NCBI RefSeq assembly: GCF_002754475.1
Contig: NZ_PEFL01000001.1
Span: forward strand, 2,542,001-2,606,000
Reading direction: 5' to 3'
DNA: 64,000 bases
Origin: Comamonas sp. 26
GTDB lineage: Bacteria > Pseudomonadota > Gammaproteobacteria > Burkholderiales > Burkholderiaceae_C
A model generated the notes under the pieces. That model worked only from the letters and a program-made list of their open reading frames with translations, did no database searches and was not told the DNA's origin. Shown here piece after piece: positions 26,668-34,639 of this stretch; position 1 is the stretch's first letter; each line of letters opens with the position of its first letter. A program made the position numbers and the translations under genes.

Positions 26668-27975
26668 TCAGGCCTTGTGGTGCGGCGCATGCGCCAAAGC
26701 TATCCGGTTTCTGCCTGCATTCTTGGCTTGGTATAAGGCCATGTCGGTGCGTTGCAGCAGATCAGCTGGAGTTTCGCCCTGCTGCCAGCAGCCGACGCCC
26801 AAGGAGAGAGTGACGCTGCCGACTTGCGCATGCTCGTGGCCGGCGATGGTTTTGCGAATGCGTTCTGCCAAATTGCGCAGGGACTGCTCTCTCGAACTGG
26901 GCACGATGATCAGAAATTCCTCGCCGCCCCAGCGCACTATGTGCTCTGTGCTTCGCACCGAGCGACGCAGCAGGCGCGCCACTTGTACCAGCACCTGGTC
27001 GCCAACAGCATGTCCAAACTGATCATTGACCTGCTTGAACAGATCAATGTCGCACAAGATCAAGCCGTAAGGAGTGCTATTGCGCTCGGCGAGGCTTTGG
27101 CAGCTTTCCAGCTCATACCGGCCTGCACTGCGATTAAGCAGTCCTGTCAGCTCATCACGATAGGCCTGTACGCGCAATTCCTGCTCACGCTGGACCAGAT
27201 TGCTGATGTCTTTGGAGAAGCTTACATGGTGGGTGATGTGCTGCCGGGCATCACGCAATGCTGAAATGCTGTGCTCTGCATGATAGATCTCTCCATCTTT
27301 GCGTTTGTTGATGAAAGTGCGGCTAAAGCTGTCTCCACGCTGCAGCTTCTCACGCAGTTCCGAATAAAACTCTGGGGTGTGAGAGCCTGAACGCAGCATT
27401 CTTGGCGTGCGCCCCAGCACTTCTGCTGCGCGGTAGCCGGTTTGCCTTTCAAACGCCCGATTGACAAATACCAGGTGCTCAGTTTGATCGGTGATCATGA
27501 CGGGTGCATTGGTCGCGTTGAGCGCATGGGCCATCAGATCGCGTTGTTTATCGCTTTCAACCTGTTGAGTGACGTCTTGCTGTACTGACACATAGTGTGT
27601 GATGTGCCCATCTGCATCGCGCACCGCCGAAATGTTCCACGAGACGTAATAAGGGGCTCCATCTTTGCGATAGTTGACCGCAAAGCCCTGGAAAAAGCTG
27701 CCGTCCATCAGGCATTGGCGCAATCGACTGATGACCTCTGCATCGGTTTCTGGCCCTTGCAATATTCTGGGCGAGCGCCCCAGCAGTTCTTCGTGGCTGT
27801 AGCCGGTCATGGCGCTGAAGGCGGCATTGCAGTAGATGATGACCGGGCCACTGCCTGAAAGATCCGCATTGGTAATGACCACCGCATTGAATGCTTGGTC
27901 CACGGCCGCTTGCAGCAATTGCGCGCCGGCGACGTTTCGATTATCTGGAGGCGAAGGCGCGTAACAAGTATCCAT
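26668..27975 (-). CDS. PAS-PAS-GGDEF diguanylate cyclase
   Basis: 435 residues. PAS 1 (about 20-140) has a LOV-like stretch GRSPRILQGPETD, where the flavin-binding cysteine of LOV domains (NCRFLQ) is replaced, so light sensing by that chemistry is not expected. PAS 2 (about 145-265) follows, then a GGDEF domain with active site WGGEEF. It should make cyclic di-GMP. The inhibitory site position reads RSTE rather than RxxD, so product inhibition may be altered. No EAL domain. Confidence 0.9.
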   Translation of the reverse strand: MDTCYAPSPPDNRNVAGAQLLQAAVDQAFNAVVITNADLSGSGPVIIYCNAAFSAMTGYSHEELLGRSPRILQGPETDAEVISRLRQCLMDGSFFQGFAVNYRKDGAPYYVSWNISAVRDADGHITHYVSVQQDVTQQVESDKQRDLMAHALNATNAPVMITDQTEHLVFVNRAFERQTGYRAAEVLGRTPRMLRSGSHTPEFYSELREKLQRGDSFSRTFINKRKDGEIYHAEHSISALRDARQHITHHVSFSKDISNLVQREQELRVQAYRDELTGLLNRSAGRYELESCQSLAERNSTPYGLILCDIDLFKQVNDQFGHAVGDQVLVQVARLLRRSVRSTEHIVRWGGEEFLIIVPSSREQSLRNLAERIRKTIAGHEHAQVGSVTLSLGVGCWQQGETPADLLQRTDMALYQAKNAGRNRIALAHAPHHKA

Positions 27976-28077
27976 GGAGTGATTGTCAGGGTTCAGTATT
28001 GAGTTTCTGAATCAGCGCCTATTCCAGTCAAGATGGGCGCGGGCAAAGTAGAAGACAAGGAAAGGAGTTCGCCTGAA

Positions 28078-28200
28078 ATGACATACCCACTCAAAGAGCC
28101 ACGCAAAGAGCAGGATCCCAAACCTGATCCCATAGACCCGCCGACCGATGTGCCGCCAGTTGAGCTACCAGGCGATCCGGTGGAGCAGCCCAACGTCTAG
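28078..28200 (+). CDS. Small proline/acid-rich protein
   Basis: 40 residues (MTYPLKEPRKEQDPKPDPID and so on, ending EQPNV), with AAAGGAG at 28061-28067 ahead of the ATG. About a third of residues are Pro and many of the rest Asp/Glu. It is probably intrinsically disordered. No function is known to me. A hairpin follows at 28212. Confidence 0.6.
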   Translation: MTYPLKEPRKEQDPKPDPIDPPTDVPPVELPGDPVEQPNV

Positions 28201-28211
28201 TTGTAAAAAAA

Positions 28212-28225
28212 CCCGCTTCTGCGGG
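28212..28225 (-). terminator. Hairpin terminator for the YHYH-type gene
   Basis: CCCGC-TTCT-GCGGG. Read on the - strand it is followed by seven T residues, so it most likely ends the gene at 28249-28371. It also sits just after the + strand gene that stops at 28200. Confidence 0.6.
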
Positions 28226-28248
28226 CTGCCGGTAGTTGCATTTTTCGT

Positions 28249-28371
28249 TTAGTGGCAGTGACGCGTGCCTGTCCGATGGTCGGTATGGCAACCTTGTCTA
28301 TCTGTTCCACCCGAGTGTGCATAGGCTGCTCCTGTGATCAGAAGTGCCGCAGTGATCAATAGTGCTTTCAT
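28249..28371 (-). CDS. Small secreted YHYH-like protein
   Basis: 40 residues: signal peptide MKALLITAALLITGAAYA, then HSGGTDRQGCHTDHRTGTRH ending CH. The HSGGTxxxGCHxxxxTGxxHCH pattern is that of small periplasmic YHYH-type proteins, whose His/Cys content suggests metal binding. AAAGG lies five bases before the ATG. It is too short for most gene finders but the pattern is distinctive. Confidence 0.7.
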   Translation of the reverse strand: MKALLITAALLITGAAYAHSGGTDRQGCHTDHRTGTRHCH

Positions 28372-28578
28372 GTTTGCCTTTAGGAGGAGTGATATCCCTA
28401 AAAGGGATCAAGAGTAGGCCAGCATAAATGTATCTGTTTGTTTTGAAAAGAGATGCATCGGTTTTAGCAACCACTCTTGATTGGGATCAAGGAGCCGTGC
28501 TAAGCGGGTACATCCATTTGCTGGAGAGCATCCAAAGTGAGACCATGACCACATCAAAGCACTTCAAGGAGAGCGGCG

Positions 28579-28671
28579 ATGTCTACCCTCATGATGCAGA
28601 TGGTTGGTCTGTGGATTCTGGCCATGCTGGTGGCGTGGGTGATCAACGAAGTGAGAGATGACTGGGCGTAA
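28579..28671 (+). CDS. Single-span small membrane protein
   Basis: 30 residues, MSTLMMQMVGLWILAMLVAW then VINEVRDDWA. One hydrophobic helix with a charged C-terminus. AAGGAGAG lies six bases before the ATG, which supports real translation. Unknown function. Confidence 0.5.
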   Translation: MSTLMMQMVGLWILAMLVAWVINEVRDDWA

Positions 28672-28712
28672 ACGCCTGATTGAGCATCTCGGGACTGGGG
28701 CATGATTGCAGA

Positions 28713-28997
28713 ATGGAATTTCTTCTGCAAATCCTGTTTGCTTGCCCCAAATGCTGGCGCATCTTTGGCGGACTGCTTGCCTCTGTGAGCAGCTCTTTTC
28801 TGTTTGCGGGTCTGGCGATGATGCGCCGTGTCGATCGCATTGAAGCCAGAGCAGGCACCTCGATTGCTCAGCATGTCGAGCAAGCGCTGGCATCTGTACC
28901 CCTGCCCACTACGGCGCTGGGCTTTGCCTTTGCAGCTTTTTGCGTAGTTTTGGGCCTCGGGCTGGTCAGCCTGAGCAAGCAAGTCGAGAAATTTTGA
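28713..28997 (+). CDS. Possible small membrane protein
   Basis: 94 residues from ATG 28713. Two hydrophobic segments (ILFACPKCWRIFGGLLASVS and TALGFAFAAFCVVLGLGLVS) flank a short polar helix. A CPKC pair sits near the N-terminus. The ribosome-binding site is poor, so the start and reality of the gene are uncertain. Confidence 0.4.
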   Translation: MEFLLQILFACPKCWRIFGGLLASVSSSFLFAGLAMMRRVDRIEARAGTSIAQHVEQALASVPLPTTALGFAFAAFCVVLGLGLVSLSKQVEKF

Positions 28998-29096
28998 GAC
29001 CAAAAAGTCCACATCAAGTGAGCAAGCACAAGGGCATCTCTTTCGGTTCCCCCTGTAGGGTTTGCTGAGCTATTGACTGCTGCTGAAAATCCGCGC

Positions 29097-29699
29097 ATGA
29101 AACATCAGCCGGAATCAGTCATTCGCAACACCTCAGGCAAAGACGGCACCCCGCGTAACAAGAAGCGCAGCCCGTCGACGGCTACGCAGGACGAAATTCT
29201 GGGCGCAATGCAAGAGCTGTACGCTCTGCATCAGGTGGTGACTCGCGATGCACTGGCGACAGCAACGGGGTACAAGCTCCACATCCTTGATGACCACCTT
29301 GGTAAACTCGTTGAACAGGGCCGTGCCAGCCGCGTGCGGGCTGGTGTCTATGTGCCGGTGATTGAATGGGGGGAGCCACGCGCTGTGAGCGTGACTCATT
29401 TGCACGGCGGCCTGTCCAAAATCGAAATTGGCGACGAGGTGCTGCAGCTACACCCCGCTGAGCGCCGCATGCTCGCATCGCTGCTGGTGGGTGATGCAGT
29501 GCAGTATTCCAATATGCAGGCGGGCCACGACGCCAACCTGCTGGCCAACGAGTTGTATACGGCCCTCAGGATGTTGAGGCGACAAGAGACCAGAGGTGGG
29601 CAACGTAACCCTACTGCAGCAACCCAGCTCCCATCGATGAGCGCGGCAGCTGTTCACCTGGCAGAGCAATTTGCCGAACAAGGCCACGGCACCGCGTAA
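29097..29699 (+). CDS. Winged-helix-type phage/island regulator
   Basis: 200 residues from ATG 29097. A basic N-terminal tail (NKKRSPSTATQ) is followed by a helix-turn-helix region (ILGAMQELYALHQVVTRDALATATGYKLHILDDHLGKLVEQG). A wing-like SRVRAGVYVPV segment comes next, and the C-terminal part is unrecognised. The motif CCCCCTGTAGGGTTT lies 39 bases upstream. It resembles in plan the protein at 22226. Confidence 0.6.
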   Translation: MKHQPESVIRNTSGKDGTPRNKKRSPSTATQDEILGAMQELYALHQVVTRDALATATGYKLHILDDHLGKLVEQGRASRVRAGVYVPVIEWGEPRAVSVTHLHGGLSKIEIGDEVLQLHPAERRMLASLLVGDAVQYSNMQAGHDANLLANELYTALRMLRRQETRGGQRNPTAATQLPSMSAAAVHLAEQFAEQGHGTA

Positions 29700-29747
29700 C
29701 CCCGCTAGGGTTTCCACTTTTAGTTGCCAACGTGAAAACTTGCAGGT

Positions 29748-30030
29748 ATGGCAACCGGCAAGCACGAAACCAACTTCACACCTGACAAGGCCTCTCCTGA
29801 TTGGGAGGCTATCAAGCGCGCGTACTGCGGCACCTTGGATTCGGCGCGCCAGATTGCGCGCGCCCACGGCGTCTCACACACAGCGATTGCAAAAAGAGCT
29901 GCAGCAGAGGAATGGCAACGCCCTGAAAAGGCACCATCCCTGGCTACTGCTACGGGCTCAAAGCCATCGCCTGCCAAGAAGCAAGGACCAGCGCCCGCTC
30001 AGCCAGCCCTGATCACTCCAGCCGAAGGCG
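29748..30030 (+). pseudogene. Truncated terminase-small-subunit-like gene, 5' part
   Basis: MATGKHETNFTPDKASPDWE then a homeodomain-like helix-turn-helix (LDSARQIARAHGVSHTAIAKR AAAEEW), as in many phage small terminase subunits. After about residue 94 (near 30030) the open frame continues to 30656 only by chance. The next stretch is the antisense of a - strand replication gene, and the end is an unrelated gene with its own start at 30348. I therefore read this as a cut gene. It is preceded by CCCCGCTAGGGTTT. Confidence 0.55.
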
Positions 30031-30263
30031 CGGCCACCATTCCCAGCATTCACCAGGATCAACCAACTGGTCTCTTGCATACGGCGCAGCTGGTATTGGA
30101 CGGAACGCTCGGACTGGCGGGTCTTCTCGGCCAGAGCCTTGATGCTGGGGAACACACGGGCGCCGTCATCACTGGCATGGTCGGCCAGCGCCAGCGCAAG
30201 CAGCATCTCTCCGCCGCCATTGGGGTAACGCTCAAACACAGCGGTCATCACCTTGATGCTCAT
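30031..30263 (-). pseudogene. Phage replication-initiator N-terminus, truncated
   Basis: From ATG 30263: MSIKVMTAVFERYPNGGGEM, LLALALADHASDDGARVFPS, IKALAEKTRQSERSVQYQLR, then RMQETSWLILVNAGNGGR. This is the helix-turn-helix domain of phage replication proteins. The sequence turns into unrelated codons at about 30030, exactly where the + strand terminase fragment stops making sense, so 30030 is a recombination junction. Confidence 0.65.
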
Positions 30264-30347
30264 GCGGCCTCCCCGGAAAAAAAGGACAACGCCTTGCAAA
30301 GGTCTATGCTGAATGTCTGGACATACACCAAACCAAAGGGGGTCGAT

Positions 30348-30656
30348 ATGGACCACCATTCATTACCGGCATCAGTCGTAAGCGTCATCTGGTTTCGCGA
30401 AGCTGAATTCGACGCAATGAAGCTCTTGATGACCGACGGGAAGACAGCATTCACGTCATATGCCGATTGGTTGAAATCGGCTCGCCTGGGAGAGCAACAC
30501 CAACGTCGAGCTGGGCATAGGTTGATACGCGCCACCATCCACCCAAAAGAGTTCAAGAGTTGGTGCAAGTCTCGCCACTTAAACTTCGACGCAAGCTCTC
30601 GAAAAATGTTCGCCAACTGGTATGCACAAGAAGAACTCTTGAACACAGGCACATAA
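30348..30656 (+). CDS. Unknown cargo gene inside the phage early region
   Basis: 102 residues from ATG 30348, with AAAGGGGG five bases upstream. VVSVIWFREAEFDAMKLLMT and the repeated AxWxKS/SWCKS features suggest a small globular protein; the family is not recognised. It lies on the + strand between two pieces of a - strand phage early operon (30263 and 30657), one of which it cuts. That is the arrangement of a moron-type insertion. Confidence 0.6.
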   Translation: MDHHSLPASVVSVIWFREAEFDAMKLLMTDGKTAFTSYADWLKSARLGEQHQRRAGHRLIRATIHPKEFKSWCKSRHLNFDASSRKMFANWYAQEELLNTGT

Positions 30657-30766
30657 CGCAGCTCACGACCGGGCACCTCGTCATCGCTGACTTTTGTCAA
30701 CACCGCCTGCTGCGATGTGCTCATGTTCTGTAGGGACCAGCAGGTTTGTATGGTGATTGCGCTCAT
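30657..30766 (-). pseudogene. Truncated phage early gene next to cII
   Basis: ATG 30766 overlaps the stop of the CII-type gene (ATGA). Residues MSAITIQTCWSLQNMSTSQQ then AVLTKVSDDEVPGREL look like a genuine phage early protein up to about 30657, where the sequence changes to the antisense of the cargo gene. The family is unknown. Confidence 0.45.
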
Positions 30767-31251
30767 CGTTCAGACCTCGCGATTCCAGCGGGCTTGCCTG
30801 CGGCGTTCACGGCACGGGCAGCCTGGCGCAGCTTGCGCAGCACCTCTTCAGCCTCGGCAATCTCGCGCTCGATCTGAGCCAGCTCGTTATCCGAAATCAC
30901 TCCGTCCTGCATGGCTTCAATCACGGCCGTGGTGATGTGGGAGGTTTCCACCACCAGCTTGGAAACCTTAGCCACCGGGCTTGGCGCTTCGCCAGCAGGC
31001 TCAGTCACCAGCTCAAAGCGACCACCGCACTCCTGGGCAACCAGCGCGGCGTAGTCATGGCAATGCGCCATGCCGACTTCGCAAGTCAAGCGAGCAATGA
31101 CCAAGGCATCAACAGCACCCAGCTTGTGGGAGGCCGCACCGGATAGCTCCTTGCGCAACACTTCGCCAGTCTTGCCAATACGGATGGCAACCACTTCGCG
31201 GCCACCGGGAAAGTTATCTACGCTGCGGCGCAGGGCATCAAGAATGCTCAT
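30763..31251 (-). CDS. Phage CII-type regulatory protein
   Basis: 162 residues from ATG 31251. SILDALRRSVDNFPGG, followed by REVVAIRIGKTGEVLRKELS and LVIARLTCEVGMAHCHDYAALVA, matches the CII (CP76) family that steers the lysis/lysogeny choice in P2/186-like phages. The C-terminus, from LAQIEREIAEAEEVLRKLRQ on, is a coiled coil. Those last 39 codons are duplicated almost exactly at 48738-48863 in front of a different replication gene. Confidence 0.8.
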   Translation of the reverse strand: MSILDALRRSVDNFPGGREVVAIRIGKTGEVLRKELSGAASHKLGAVDALVIARLTCEVGMAHCHDYAALVAQECGGRFELVTEPAGEAPSPVAKVSKLVVETSHITTAVIEAMQDGVISDNELAQIEREIAEAEEVLRKLRQAARAVNAAGKPAGIARSER

Positions 31252-31413
31252 GTCCGGATCTCCGAAAAAAGGACGTTGCGGGCTGGGCCGCTCGAAAAGA
31301 CACTGCCTGCATGCAAACAAAAACAGGCCAGACGAGAGGAAAAGGTGCCCGCCGCACCCTGGGCTATGCTGGAAGCTCCTACACAACCAGCCTCTGGGAG
31401 GGCGGACAAGAAA

Positions 31414-31785
31414 ATGGACTGGACAGCTATTGGAGGCATTACTGCGTCAATCTCCGCAGCTCGAGACATTGCCAAGGGATTGAGCGCAACCCGCGACGCC
31501 AACCTCATCAACGAAAAAACCTCCGCCCTTTTGGAGCAATTGCTCAAGGCTCAGGAGGGTCTTCTTGCTCACAACACCGCTCTTTTGCAGCTCCAGGACG
31601 AGTACTTCAAAGCCAGCGAGAAACTGCGAAAACTGGAAGAAGCCGCTCGCGAACGTGGTCGCTACTCGCTTGTCGAACTCGCCAGCAGGCATTTCGCGTA
31701 TCGAGTGAATATCAGTCATATCGGTTTGCCGATTCTTTATAAAGCGGTTTGCCAATATCGGAATTCCGTATGCTCACAAACATGA
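31414..31785 (+). CDS. Phage small helical protein, C-terminus replaced
   Basis: MDWTAIGGITASISAARDIA starts a familiar phage protein type with a helical core (ALLEQLLKAQEGLLAHNTAL) and a coiled-coil end (EKLRKLEEAARERGRYSLVE). Relatives continue with a Cys-rich tail after a FAYRV-like stretch. Here the tail is replaced from about 31710 by the operator region of the repressor gene, so it is probably truncated although still open to 31785. Confidence 0.55.
   Translation: MDWTAIGGITASISAARDIAKGLSATRDANLINEKTSALLEQLLKAQEGLLAHNTALLQLQDEYFKASEKLRKLEEAARERGRYSLVELASRHFAYRVNISHIGLPILYKAVCQYRNSVCSQT
31720..31770 (+). promoter_or_regulatory. Two repressor operators upstream of the S24 repressor
   Basis: ATCGG-TTTG-CCGAT (31720-31733) and ATCGG-AATT-CCGTA (31757-31770), with TTTATAAA between. 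The same 5-4-5 palindrome occurs twice at the early promoter near 33171-33209. The second site is 11 bp before the repressor start, so autoregulation is likely. Confidence 0.65.
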
Positions 31786-32441
31786 ACACCGACTTTGGAA
31801 AACGTCTCAAGGAGGCTAGGAAGCACGCTGGCTTGACTCAGCAACAACTGGCAAGGAAAGTTGGCATCGGGCAGTCAACCATTGCTGAGCTTGAGCGCTC
31901 TGGACTTGGCTCCAGTCACGTCACCGCCATCGCAGTCGCCTGTGGCGTTTCCCCGTTCTGGCTTGCAGACGGTAAGGGTTCCATGCTCTCGGAGGCAAAT
32001 ACATCACCAGGACCGGAAATGAAAGGCATGTATCCACTCCTTTCAGAAGTTCAGGCGGGAAGATGGACTGAGCTGTGCACAGGATTCCAGTCGTCTGACG
32101 CTCAAGACTGGCGCCCATCCACCAAGAATCTTGGCCCTTGCGGATTCATGCTGCGAGTTCGAGGCAGGTCGATGGAGAACCCTGGAGGCTCCCCGAGCTT
32201 TACCGAAGGAATGATTCTTCACATCAATCCAGACATTGACCCTCTACCTGGTCACTTCGTCGTTGTCCGTCGCAGCGCTACTGACGAGACGACGTTCAAG
32301 CGCTACCTCCTTATTGAAGGGGCACCCTATCTGGAAGCCATCAACCCAGATTGGCCCAAGGACGAAAAGTATTTAAAGCTCATGCCAGGTGATGCGTGGT
32401 GCGGAGTTGTCGTTGATGCGTCTCTTGGCGGTCTAATTTAA
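31782..32441 (+). CDS. Phage repressor, XRE HTH plus S24 peptidase
   Basis: 219 residues from ATG 31782. N-terminal XRE helix-turn-helix: FGKRLKEARKHAGLTQQQLA, then RKVGIGQSTIAELERSG. The C-terminal LexA-like domain has a candidate serine in RVRGRSMENP and lysine in TTFKRYLL, so self-cleavage on DNA damage is expected. Sequence and four matching operators make it the lysogeny repressor of this prophage. The gene points the same way as the early promoter it appears to control. Confidence 0.88.
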   Translation: MNTDFGKRLKEARKHAGLTQQQLARKVGIGQSTIAELERSGLGSSHVTAIAVACGVSPFWLADGKGSMLSEANTSPGPEMKGMYPLLSEVQAGRWTELCTGFQSSDAQDWRPSTKNLGPCGFMLRVRGRSMENPGGSPSFTEGMILHINPDIDPLPGHFVVVRRSATDETTFKRYLLIEGAPYLEAINPDWPKDEKYLKLMPGDAWCGVVVDASLGGLI

Positions 32442-32472
32442 TTCTTAGCTCTCGCTATCCAACATTTCAAGC

Positions 32473-32823
32473 ATGACTCCTTACGACAAGCAATTCATCG
32501 AGCAGCGCCTTGCCGACGTGGCAGAAGACATCAATGCACTCATAGCAATATGCGGCGGCCGTCAAAAGTTCTCGCCCGGGGACAAGGAGCAGGTTCGCTA
32601 CGGCTACGAAAACCTCAAATCGAAGCTGAGAGGACTTGCAATCCATGCTTTCGGAACGGAGGAGGGTCGCAACTTCTGCGATCGCGCTGGCGGAGATGTG
32701 CTTTCCGCACTGACAGCCAAAGTAAGTGACTCACCAGAAGAAATCACGCGCTGTCTGCACAATTCCCTAGACGAGGTGTCCTATCGACTGGATCGACTGT
32801 CAAAGTACGCCGTGGCCGATTGA
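32473..32823 (+). CDS. Hypothetical protein following the repressor
   Basis: 116 residues, helical. It opens MTPYDKQFIEQRLADVAEDI and ends YRLDRLSKYAVAD. It follows the repressor by 31 bp and may be part of the same transcript. Family not recognised. Confidence 0.55.
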   Translation: MTPYDKQFIEQRLADVAEDINALIAICGGRQKFSPGDKEQVRYGYENLKSKLRGLAIHAFGTEEGRNFCDRAGGDVLSALTAKVSDSPEEITRCLHNSLDEVSYRLDRLSKYAVAD

Positions 32824-33140
32824 CGAGGCGCATCCTGTGGATTGCGCTCAAATAGTAGCGACTCGAGCGCAATTGCGTTCTGCATTCCTGTGGCAGCGAA
32901 GTGCTTCAGTGACTCTAGGCGACGATCTGCCGACACCTCAGCGTCAACGCGATGCAAGACCCAGATTATTGCGTCTAAGCGGCCCAGCACTTCTTCCAAT
33001 TTATTCTTTACAGCCCAGCGCTCATGTTCAGTCTCAGGGCCGACCCATACGCAACATTGAGTAGAAGGCAGCAACGCCTTATTGCTCGCAGCAAGCCCGC
33101 CATCAGCGGGCTTTTTTTCGTCTGTGTGGTGTGTGGTCAT
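32781..33140 (-). CDS. Possible antisense-oriented hypothetical gene
   Basis: 119 residues. The helical core ERWAVKNKLEEVLGRLDAII looks like protein, but the first codons overlap a + strand terminator (33094-33118) and the ribosome-binding site is poor. It may start later. It overlaps the 3' end of the gene at 32473. Confidence 0.35.
   Translation of the reverse strand: MTTHHTDEKKPADGGLAASNKALLPSTQCCVWVGPETEHERWAVKNKLEEVLGRLDAIIWVLHRVDAEVSADRRLESLKHFAATGMQNAIALESLLFERNPQDAPRQSATAYFDSRSSR
33094..33118 (+). terminator. Intrinsic terminator
   Basis: AGCCCGC-CATCA-GCGGGCT stem followed by seven T. It separates the repressor transcript from the early promoter. Confidence 0.75.
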
Positions 33141-33158
33141 GAAGAAATTATTGCACAG

Positions 33159-33212
33159 CCGATTAATATTATCGGAAAACCGCTTGACTCAATTTATCGG
33201 AATGCCGATACT
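33159..33212 (+). promoter_or_regulatory. Early phage promoter with repressor operators
   Basis: TTGACT (33184-33189) and GATACT (33207-33212) are spaced by 17 bp. Operator ATCGG-AATG-CCGAT (33196-33209) overlaps the -10 and ATCGG-AAAA-CCGCT (33171-33184) abuts the -35. CCGAT at 33159 adds a half site. The arrangement is that of a repressed lytic promoter. Confidence 0.7.
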
Positions 33213-33315
33213 TCACCCATCGCAGCAACAAACCGCTGCGGTGGGTGCCAAGTGATCGAGCCGCGCGCCACGGGTCTTTAAAAATCAGCTGGTGTGATTG
33301 AGGGAGGCGGTCTGC

Positions 33316-33666
33316 ATGACTGGATCTGGCCGGCTAGTACCCGGCCTGTCACTGGATTCGTTGCCCGAGAGCTGCATTGCTTACTCAGACGGAGCGCGTC
33401 CTTACATAGCGGTGAAGGTAGCCCAGACCCCTCCTCCAATCACATCAGCCTATATAGAAGCAAGAGCCGGAGAAATCCGGCGCGCAGTGCAGCGTCTCCA
33501 GCCCCCAAAGCGGGTACACGGAGCAAGGTCGGCAGACCGAGGAAAACTGGGATTTCCGAGAGCAGAAAAGCCCTCTGCGCAAGCAGCGCTAGCCCCTAAG
33601 CGACATCAGGGGCACAAACCAGAGCCTTGTGCGTATGGTTGCGGTTTGGTCTTAGTCATAAATTAG
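33316..33666 (+). CDS. Small early prophage gene of unknown function
   Basis: 116 residues from ATG 33316, with GAGGGAGG eight bases upstream and about 100 bases after the early promoter. The part from SDGARPYIAVKVAQ to PKRHQG lies in a 240-bp block repeated at 48865. Differences between the copies are mostly amino-acid changing in this frame, so the coding frame is not proven; an alternative frame also stays open. It could also be an untranslated RNA region. Confidence 0.4.
   Translation: MTGSGRLVPGLSLDSLPESCIAYSDGARPYIAVKVAQTPPPITSAYIEARAGEIRRAVQRLQPPKRVHGARSADRGKLGFPRAEKPSAQAALAPKRHQGHKPEPCAYGCGLVLVIN
33381..33621 (+). repeat. 240-bp repeat, copy 1
   Basis: Nearly identical to 48865-49105. 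It ends in the hairpin GCCCCT-AAGCGACATC-AGGGGC. In this copy it follows a promoter and a good start codon. In the other it is joined directly to the end of a CII fragment. Confidence 0.8.
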
Positions 33667-33748
33667 GAACTACACTTACGCCCCCATTTGTTTGGGAATG
33701 CAGAATCTTGTTAGCTTGTTGCCATAGACGAGCGGGGAGCTTATAACC

Positions 33749-34594
33749 ATGACGTCTTCACTACCATCGCTGGCTGAGCTTATGAGTTTTGATTTGGATA
33801 ATTTTGAAAAGAACTGTCACGAGGACGGCGGCCGTCATTGGTTAGCCCACCAGTTCATGTCTGAACTTGGATACGACTCGTGGCCAGCCTTCCAAGGCGT
33901 ATTGCTCAAAGCCCAAGCGACGTGCGCTCGACTAGAGTTAAGCCCGTCCGAGGCCTTTATTCCATCGACCATCATTGAAGACGGTCAACAAGTTAAAACA
34001 TACAAACTGACCCGTTTTGCTTGCCTGCTGACAACGCTACATGCGGACGAGCGTAAGCCTCCAGTTGCCGCAGCCAAAGTGGCGCTTGCTGGATTGGTTG
34101 ATCAAGTAATTGCAGCTCAGATCAGTCAGCAGAATGTTGGCCGAATTGAAGCGCGTGAAGATTTGAAGGCGGCGGAGCTTGGAATGAGTGCTGCCGCAAA
34201 GTTTGCCGGGGTTCAAAACGGGGACTACGGACTCTTAAGGGATGCAGGTATTCGCGGTATGTACAACCGCAGCCTAAGAGATCTAAAGGCATTGCGCGGC
34301 TTGAGCGACAAAGATACGCCCTACGACCATATGGGGCTTACTGAGCTTGCCGGTAACCTTTTCCGGGTAACGCAAACATCCGAAAAGCTGCGAACACAAC
34401 CAAATGTTGGCCTACCAACAGCAAAAAATACAGCTCAGACAGTTGGCGCAGACGTGCGAAGAATAATGATAAATAACAGTGGCATCGCCCCAGAGGCGTT
34501 GCCACCAGCCGAGGATATTCGAAACGTTAAACGCGGACTGAAGCAAACCGCAAAGGCCATGGGCAAGCTCGACAAACCCACCAAGAAAAAGTAG
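33749..34594 (+). CDS. DinD-like damage-inducible protein
   Basis: 281 residues. The N-terminal BRO-N-like domain reads FEKNCHEDGGRHWLAHQFMS, ELGYDSWPAFQGVLLKAQAT, then YKLTRFACLLTTLHADERKP. The C-terminal region MYNRSLRDLKALRGLSDKDT, GNLFRVTQTSEKLR and GIAPEALPPAEDIRNVKR follows DinD order. DinD inhibits RecA filament activity in E. coli. I see no clear LexA box before it. A terminator-like hairpin follows. Confidence 0.75.
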   Translation: MTSSLPSLAELMSFDLDNFEKNCHEDGGRHWLAHQFMSELGYDSWPAFQGVLLKAQATCARLELSPSEAFIPSTIIEDGQQVKTYKLTRFACLLTTLHADERKPPVAAAKVALAGLVDQVIAAQISQQNVGRIEAREDLKAAELGMSAAAKFAGVQNGDYGLLRDAGIRGMYNRSLRDLKALRGLSDKDTPYDHMGLTELAGNLFRVTQTSEKLRTQPNVGLPTAKNTAQTVGADVRRIMINNSGIAPEALPPAEDIRNVKRGLKQTAKAMGKLDKPTKKK

Positions 34595-34639
34595 CTGCAG
34601 CTCAAACACGCCCGGCCCAGTAAGGGTCTTCCTTTTCCT

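Noticed and set aside
29748..30656. A single 302-residue + strand protein
   Set aside because: The middle third is the antisense of a recognisable replication-initiator domain and the last third has its own start and ribosome-binding site, so it is a chance fusion of frames.
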